Below, one piece after another: positions 59,952-64,000 of a DNA stretch of 64,000 nt (the first letter of the stretch is position 1; each line of letters starts with the position of its first letter). A model generated the notes under the pieces. The model was not told the DNA's origin. It did no database searches and saw nothing but the letters and a program-made list of their open reading frames with translations. Origin of the DNA: JANPPS01 sp965246835 (GTDB lineage Bacteria > Pseudomonadota > Alphaproteobacteria > Acetobacterales > Acetobacteraceae); the NCBI GenBank assembly GCA_965246835.1, contig CBDFFQ010000001.1, forward strand, positions 2,418,001-2,482,000, read 5' to 3'. Position numbers and translations under genes: made by a program.

Positions 59952-60487
59952 ATAGCTTCGATCGAGCCTTCGCCATCGTAGTCGCCCAGGAAGGCGGCCT
60001 CAGTATGAACCCGGCCGATCCCGGCAATTGGACCGGGGGCGCCTGCGGCAGTGGGCGGCTGCTTGGAACCCGATATGGCATCTCGGGGGCTGCGTATCCG
60101 AACCTGGACATCGGTGGTCTCACCCTGGCAGGGGCCGCCGCGATCTATCGGCGGGACTACTGGGATCGGGTGCAGGGCGATGCGCTTCCACCCCCCTTAG
60201 CTCTTTTGGTTTTCGACGCGGCAGTGAATGCCGGGCCGGGGCGGGCCGTGCGATGGTTGCAGGCTGCCGTCGGCGCGGTCGTGGATGGTCAGCTCGGCCC
60301 CGACACGTTGACCCGCGCCCGGAGTGTCGCGGGCGCCGCGGCAATGGCGGAGTTCCAGGCCCAGCGCCTGCTGTTCATGACGGCCTTACCAACGTGGCGA
60401 ACCTTCGGCCACGGTTGGGCCCGCCGCCTGTGCCGCCTTCCGTATGACGCCCTTGGGATTGGCCTTCCAACTGGAGACGCAACATGA
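59948..60487 (+). CDS. GH108-type endolysin (N-acetylmuramidase)
   Basis: 179 aa, ATG 59948 overlapping the previous stop, with ggagg upstream. MNSFDRAFAIVVAQEGGLSM and NPADPGNWTGGACGSGRLLG carry the GH108 catalytic Glu 15 in EGG. Then GTRYGISGAAYPNLDI and IYRRDYWDRVQGDALPPPLA, followed by the C-terminal peptidoglycan-binding region AVGAVVDGQLGPDTLTRARS. It cuts the glycan of murein at lysis. No signal peptide is visible, so release would depend on the holin downstream. Confidence 0.9.
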   Translation: MNSFDRAFAIVVAQEGGLSMNPADPGNWTGGACGSGRLLGTRYGISGAAYPNLDIGGLTLAGAAAIYRRDYWDRVQGDALPPPLALLVFDAAVNAGPGRAVRWLQAAVGAVVDGQLGPDTLTRARSVAGAAAMAEFQAQRLLFMTALPTWRTFGHGWARRLCRLPYDALGIGLPTGDAT

Positions 60488-61116
60488 ATATCGGCAACCT
60501 GATCGAGGACGTGGCAAAGGGCGCGGCGGCCGGGTCGGCGGTCGTGCCTGGGATCGGAACGGCGCTGGGCGCAGCGGGTGGCCTTGTGCTGGATTTGGCG
60601 CCGGAGTTGAGCCGGTGGCTGTTCGGGCCCGAAGCGGCGCCTGTGGTCGCGGCGGTGCGGGACGCCGTGAAAAGCGTGACGGGAACGGCGGACCCGGCGC
60701 AACAGGCCGGCGCGTTGCAGGATCCGGCCAAGGCGGGCGAGCTTCGTCTGCAGCTTGCGCAGATCGCGGCTGACGCAGCAGCGGCCGCGGATGCCGGGGC
60801 GAATGCTCGATTGGTCTCGCAATTGGCCGACGTAGCCGGCGCGCGCGCCATGGCGGTGCAACTCGCCCAGGCTGGCAGCCCCATGGCATGGGGCGCCCCA
60901 GTGGTCAGTGTGGTCGTTCTTCTAACGTTCGGCGCCGTCATGTCGCTGGTGCTGTTTCACCAGGTGCCATCTGGGTCTGAGGCCGTCCTTAACGTCCTCC
61001 TTGGTACGCTCGGCGCGATGGCAACAAGCGTTGTGGGCTATTGGGTCGGCTCCTCGGTCGGCAGCGCGCGCAAGGATGACCGTCTGGCTCGGCTGGAGCG
61101 TGGCGGGCCGGGTTGA
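60484..61116 (+). CDS. 3TM holin (gene-transfer-release type)
   Basis: 210 aa. The N-terminus is Gly/Ala-rich and amphipathic (EDVAKGAAAGSAVVPGIGTA). The middle is helical and charged. The C-terminus has hydrophobic helices WGAPVVSVVVLLTFGAVMSL and VLNVLLGTLGAMATSVVGYW before the GSSVGSARKDDRLARLERGG tail. The pattern agrees with the GTA_holin_3TM family. It overlaps the endolysin gene by 4 bases and is last of the phage lysis genes. It forms the membrane lesion that releases the endolysin. Confidence 0.75.
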   Translation: MNIGNLIEDVAKGAAAGSAVVPGIGTALGAAGGLVLDLAPELSRWLFGPEAAPVVAAVRDAVKSVTGTADPAQQAGALQDPAKAGELRLQLAQIAADAAAAADAGANARLVSQLADVAGARAMAVQLAQAGSPMAWGAPVVSVVVLLTFGAVMSLVLFHQVPSGSEAVLNVLLGTLGAMATSVVGYWVGSSVGSARKDDRLARLERGGPG

Positions 61117-61140
61117 AGGGTGGCCGTCTGCTTCCCACTT

Positions 61141-61166
61141 CAGGTTTGGTGTCGGGTAAAAACCTG
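61141..61166 (+). terminator. hairpin after the holin gene
   Basis: Arms caggttt and aaacctg with a 12-base loop, 25 bases after the holin stop. No U-tract, so it is a weak or processing hairpin at the 3' end of the late operon. Confidence 0.35.
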
Positions 61167-61249
61167 ATACCATTCCTTGTGGAGGCGGAAGCATGGTTGA
61201 CGAAGGTCTTCGGGGCTAGGTGTCGGCGCTGACAGGCGCCGCAGTGTAG

Positions 61250-61798
61250 ATGGAAGCAGCGCCATATTGGTGGGCAGTTCCGCTCGTCGGCTCCGCCAGC
61301 CTGATCGCCGCATTCTATGCCGTGTTCTCCAACCGCCGGACCGCCCGGCTGAAGGCAACCCTCGATCTAATCGAGCGTGTTGAATCTTCAGAACACTACC
61401 AAAAGCTCTTTCGAAGCTTTCGGATGATGCGGAAAAACCACGCGCCGGACCTGATCCCCCGCCTGATGGACCCGCAAAATGACACGGACCTGGCTCTTCG
61501 ACGCGACATCATCGCCTACTTGAACCATTACGAGCTCGTGGCGATCGGCTGCAGTCTCGATATTCTCGACGAGCGGTTCTACAGCCGCTGGATGCGGTCC
61601 GACCTGTTGGCGGATTGGGCGACGGCACAGGAATTCGTCACGGCGGCACGGGCTGCGCAGGTCCGGCCCGTGCGCCTGGCCTATGCCGAGTTTCAGGCGA
61701 TGGCCGAACGGCTGGGCGCACCTAAGCCTACGGCCCGCCCGCCCTGGTATCGCCGTGCTGCAGCAGCCGGGCTAGCGCGTCGAACTCCGCGACGCTGA
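61250..61798 (+). CDS. DUF4760-like protein
   Basis: 182 aa. The N-terminal hydrophobic segment WWAVPLVGSASLIAAFYAVF is followed by RRTARLKATLDLIERVESSE and HYQKLFRSFRMMRKNH, then LRRDIIAYLNHYELVAIGCS with LDILDERFYSRWMRSDLLAD. This is the pattern of DUF4760, a membrane-anchored helical family of unknown function. It overlaps the rsmA 3' end by 71 bases on the opposite strand. It may be host or phage border. Confidence 0.72.
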   Translation: MEAAPYWWAVPLVGSASLIAAFYAVFSNRRTARLKATLDLIERVESSEHYQKLFRSFRMMRKNHAPDLIPRLMDPQNDTDLALRRDIIAYLNHYELVAIGCSLDILDERFYSRWMRSDLLADWATAQEFVTAARAAQVRPVRLAYAEFQAMAERLGAPKPTARPPWYRRAAAAGLARRTPRR

Positions 61799-62576
61799 GC
61801 GTCTCTCCCCGCCGGGCAGGATCGATGCCGGCCCGCTCCAGCAGCTCCGCCCCGCCCATGCCGCGCAGGGACCCGCGTAGCATCTTGCGCCGTTGGCCAA
61901 ATGCCGCCGCGGTCAATGCCTCCATCGCGGCGAACAGCTTCGCGGACGGCTGTTCCGCATGGGGCGCCAGCCCGACCACGGCTGACCACACTTTCGGCGG
62001 TGGCGTGAAAGCTTCCGGCGGCAGCCGCATCAGGAGTGCCGTCCGGCACGTCCATTGGGCCAGCACCGATAGCCGCCCATACGCGGACGTATCCGGCGCA
62101 GCGCAAATCCGCTCGGCAACCTCGAGCTGGAACATCAGCGTCAACCGCTCCCACGCGGCCGCTTGACGGAGCCACCCGATGAGCAGCGGGCTCGCGACAT
62201 TATAGGGCAAGTTGGCCACCACCTGACGCGGCGGCGGCGCGAGTGTCACAAGATCGGTTCGTAGCGCATCGGCCAGCACGACGCTTAGCCGGCCAGCGGA
62301 ACTTGCAACGACCTCGTCCAGCGCGGGAACGACCCGTGGGTCGAGTTCAACGGCCAGGACGGACGCCGCATTAGTCGCAACCAATGCCCGGGTCAGCCCG
62401 CCCGGCCCCGGGCCAACCTCCACCACATTTCGCCCGGTTAAATCCCCGGCGAGGGCCGCGATCCGGCCAGTCAGGTTGAGATCCAGCAAGAAATGCTGGC
62501 CCAGCTTGCGCCGTGCCGCCAGGCCGTGCCTGGCAATCACGTCCCGTAAGGGTGGAAGCGGCGCCCCCGCGGTCAT
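61728..62576 (-). CDS. rsmA: 16S rRNA (adenine-1518/1519-N6) dimethyltransferase
   Basis: 282 aa. LGQHFLLDLNLTGRIAALAG and VEVGPGPGGLTRALVATNAA (SAM site), VELDPRVVPALDEVV and the catalytic NLPYNVASPLLIGWLRQAAA are diagnostic of KsgA/RsmA, followed by the C-terminal helical domain (FTPPPKVWSAVVGLAPHAEQ). It dimethylates two adenines in helix 45 of 16S rRNA during 30S maturation. It starts 13 bases after the surA stop, so both are cotranscribed. The 3' end overlaps the opposing DUF4760 gene. Confidence 0.95.
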   Translation of the reverse strand: MTAGAPLPPLRDVIARHGLAARRKLGQHFLLDLNLTGRIAALAGDLTGRNVVEVGPGPGGLTRALVATNAASVLAVELDPRVVPALDEVVASSAGRLSVVLADALRTDLVTLAPPPRQVVANLPYNVASPLLIGWLRQAAAWERLTLMFQLEVAERICAAPDTSAYGRLSVLAQWTCRTALLMRLPPEAFTPPPKVWSAVVGLAPHAEQPSAKLFAAMEALTAAAFGQRRKMLRGSLRGMGGAELLERAGIDPARRGETLSVAEFDALARLLQHGDTRAGGP

Positions 62577-62589
62577 GGGCCGTGCTGAA

Positions 62590-63897
62590 TCAGCTCCGCT
62601 CCTCCATCACGGCCCGGCGCCGCAGATCCCGCTGCAACTGGCGGGACGTCAGCTCGATCCGTTCGCTCAGCAGCCGGTTGCTCACTTCTTCCTTGCTGGG
62701 CGCCGCCTCGGCCTTCTGCTCCCGGCTACACACCATCAACACGACGACGCCCTCGGTCGAGACCACGGGCTTGCTCGGCACCCCAGGCTGCATCGTCGAC
62801 AGCAACTGGCGCAGCGGCGGCGATCCGACCCCTTCCAGACGGACCTCCCCGGGATTGGACGGCCGCACGGACCCGGCGCGCGTGTTCGCCGCCTCCATCT
62901 CCGCACAAGACCGCACGCTGCGCGAGACGCCCTGCGCCTGCTCGAGCGTGCGCTTCTGCTGCTCGGACGGCGCACGCGGGTCGAGCGCCCCGGTGAATGG
63001 CAGGAACACCTGACGCAGATCCAGCACGGTCGATTGATCGCGTCCCACGTCCCGCTTCGCGCGCACACTCACGATCGACAATCCACCCGGCACCGCAATC
63101 GGGTTGCTGACCGCGCCAATCGGCATCTGTTTGACGATGATGGCCACCTCGGGATCCAGCTGCGTTTCCGTCACCCAGCCCTGGTCCCCGCCCTGCAACG
63201 CGGTTTGCGACTGGCTGAATTGTGCCGCCACCACCGGGAAGGGTGCCCCGGCGCGAAGCTGGCCAATGATGGTGTCAGCAAAACGCTGCGCATCGGCGCG
63301 CTTGGCCGGGTCGTCGATCGTGACGAATATCTCGGCCACCCGGAACTCCGGCCGCCCCGTCTGCGCCTTGAAGATGCGGGTCTGCTCCTGAATGTCCGCG
63401 TCCGTCACCTCCGCCTTGGTGCCGAGCTCCTGCCGTAGCACCCTGGTCCAGCCAAGCTGCACGCGCACCTGGTCGATCAACGTGCGAACCGCAACACCTT
63501 GGCCGCGGAGGCTGGCCGTCAACGCGCCTTTCTGCATGCCGTTGCGTTGTTCGATCTCTCCGATCGCCTCCGCGATCTCCCGGTCGCTGACCAAGACCTT
63601 CCGGCGCTGCACCTCCTGCAATCGGAGGCGCTCATCCACGAGCTGCTTGCTCACCTGCGGCCGCAGCCGCGCCAGCACCTCTGGGGTGACCGGCAGCCCG
63701 GTGCTGAGCGCGAACAGCCTGCCGCGACCATCCACGTCCCCCGTCGTGATCACGTCGCCATTGACCACCGCGATGATGCGCTCACCCCCGGCCTGCTGCG
63801 GCGTCGCGGCCGGAGCCGGGGGCGCCGCCGGACGGGGCTGTGCCGCCGCATTCACGCTGAGCATCAGCACCGAAGCCAAGATTGTCCGCAAAAACAT
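62590..63897 (-). CDS. surA: periplasmic peptidyl-prolyl isomerase/chaperone SurA
   Basis: 435 aa, ATG 63897 behind aaggatga. The signal peptide MFLRTILASVLMLSVNAAAQ is followed by a Pro/Ala linker and the SurA N-domain GERIIAVVNGDVITTGDVDG with RLRPQVSKQLVDERLRLQEV. A parvulin domain spans about residues 190-300 (FRVAEIFVTIDDPAKRADAQ, ALQGGDQGWVTETQLDPEVA, SNPIAVPGGLSIVSVR). A second parvulin-like region is degenerate. It guides outer-membrane proteins such as LptD through the periplasm. It lies 16 bases after lptD and before rsmA; pdxA, often present between them, is absent. Confidence 0.93.
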   Translation of the reverse strand: MFLRTILASVLMLSVNAAAQPRPAAPPAPAATPQQAGGERIIAVVNGDVITTGDVDGRGRLFALSTGLPVTPEVLARLRPQVSKQLVDERLRLQEVQRRKVLVSDREIAEAIGEIEQRNGMQKGALTASLRGQGVAVRTLIDQVRVQLGWTRVLRQELGTKAEVTDADIQEQTRIFKAQTGRPEFRVAEIFVTIDDPAKRADAQRFADTIIGQLRAGAPFPVVAAQFSQSQTALQGGDQGWVTETQLDPEVAIIVKQMPIGAVSNPIAVPGGLSIVSVRAKRDVGRDQSTVLDLRQVFLPFTGALDPRAPSEQQKRTLEQAQGVSRSVRSCAEMEAANTRAGSVRPSNPGEVRLEGVGSPPLRQLLSTMQPGVPSKPVVSTEGVVVLMVCSREQKAEAAPSKEEVSNRLLSERIELTSRQLQRDLRRRAVMEERS

Positions 63898-63913
63898 CAA
63901 GTCATCCTTGGGG

Positions 63914-64000
63914 TCAAAGCGCGTGGTAGCCGAATTGGCCCACCGTCTTAAGCGTAATCTGGAACAACACCAGCGTAGACCCGGTGTCGCCATTGAGCGA
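63914..64000 (-). CDS. lptD: LPS-assembly protein LptD, C-terminal end (partial)
   Basis: Only the last 28 codons are in the window, reading SLNGDTGSTLVLFQITLKTV then GQFGYHAL-stop. The alternating hydrophobic beta-strand ending and the adjacency to surA and rsmA fit the last strand of the LptD barrel, which inserts LPS into the outer leaflet. The identification rests mainly on gene order. Confidence 0.7.
   Translation of the reverse strand, partial: SLNGDTGSTLVLFQITLKTVGQFGYHAL

Larger units (their letters stand above)
30730..61116 (+). mobile_element. contractile-tail prophage late module (defective)
   Basis: A continuous plus-strand run of terminase, portal, scaffold, capsid, connector, sheath, tube, chaperone, tape-measure, hub, spike, baseplate, fibre and lysis genes. 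No integrase, repressor, excision or replication gene is present, and no obvious att repeats were found by eye. The capsid gene is frameshifted and the sheath gene carries an IS. The right edge may extend to 61798. The order is that of Mu/P2-like myophages. Confidence 0.85.

Overview
The window (64 kb, GC-rich) looks like a chromosome segment of an alphaproteobacterium, most likely Acetobacteraceae (Rhodospirillales). This is inferred from the overall protein character, paired PEP-CTERM proteins, a DUF6362-type protein, secreted repeat proteins without classical signal peptides, and an lptD-surA-rsmA cluster. No rRNA, tRNA or CRISPR array was recognised by eye.

Layout. 1-4.1 kb (minus): a dehydrogenase/epimerase fusion, a sugar-type solute-binding protein and a UgpC/MalK-type ATPase, with no permease in view. 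4.3-16 kb: an ATP-grasp protein, two tandem PEP-CTERM choice-of-anchor proteins, an RTX/autotransporter-like secreted protein, an Mfd-type helicase, several small conserved-looking proteins, a second RTX-like protein, an EcsC protein and a two-gene DUF6362 cassette. 16.6-25.1 kb: an envelope-polysaccharide region (GT2, GT4, Wzx-type flippase, methyltransferase, serine-less esterase-like lipoprotein, UPF0114, MFS, another GT2). 25.1-30.5 kb: a PIN toxin with a probable antitoxin, a Pro-rich exported protein, a lipoprotein, and a 1267-aa secreted protein ending in about ten 38-residue repeats.

30.7-61.1 kb (plus) is an almost complete late module of a contractile-tail phage: terminase, portal, scaffold, capsid, connectors, sheath, tube, chaperone pair with a -1 frameshift signal, a very short tape-measure candidate, hub, spike, baseplate, three fibre or receptor-processing proteins, a membrane acyltransferase and a lysis cassette. 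No integrase, repressor or replication genes are visible. Two structural genes are damaged: the capsid gene carries a one-base frameshift and the sheath gene is split by a complete IS256-family element with an 8-bp target duplication. The module is therefore a decaying or partly domesticated prophage.

The most unusual content lies inside this module. An AHH-type nuclease and an Imm11/DUF1629-type immunity protein sit between terminase and portal, as a cargo toxin-immunity pair. A nine-base box, ATAGGAAAA, recurs four times 5-7 bases before a start codon, and twice opens a tiny reading frame with a shared Cys-Pro-x-Lys core. Six copies of a REP-like palindrome sit between structural genes, and five of them abut the Shine-Dalgarno region of the next gene.

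61.7-64 kb (minus): rsmA, surA and the 3' end of lptD, which are host housekeeping genes bordering the phage module.
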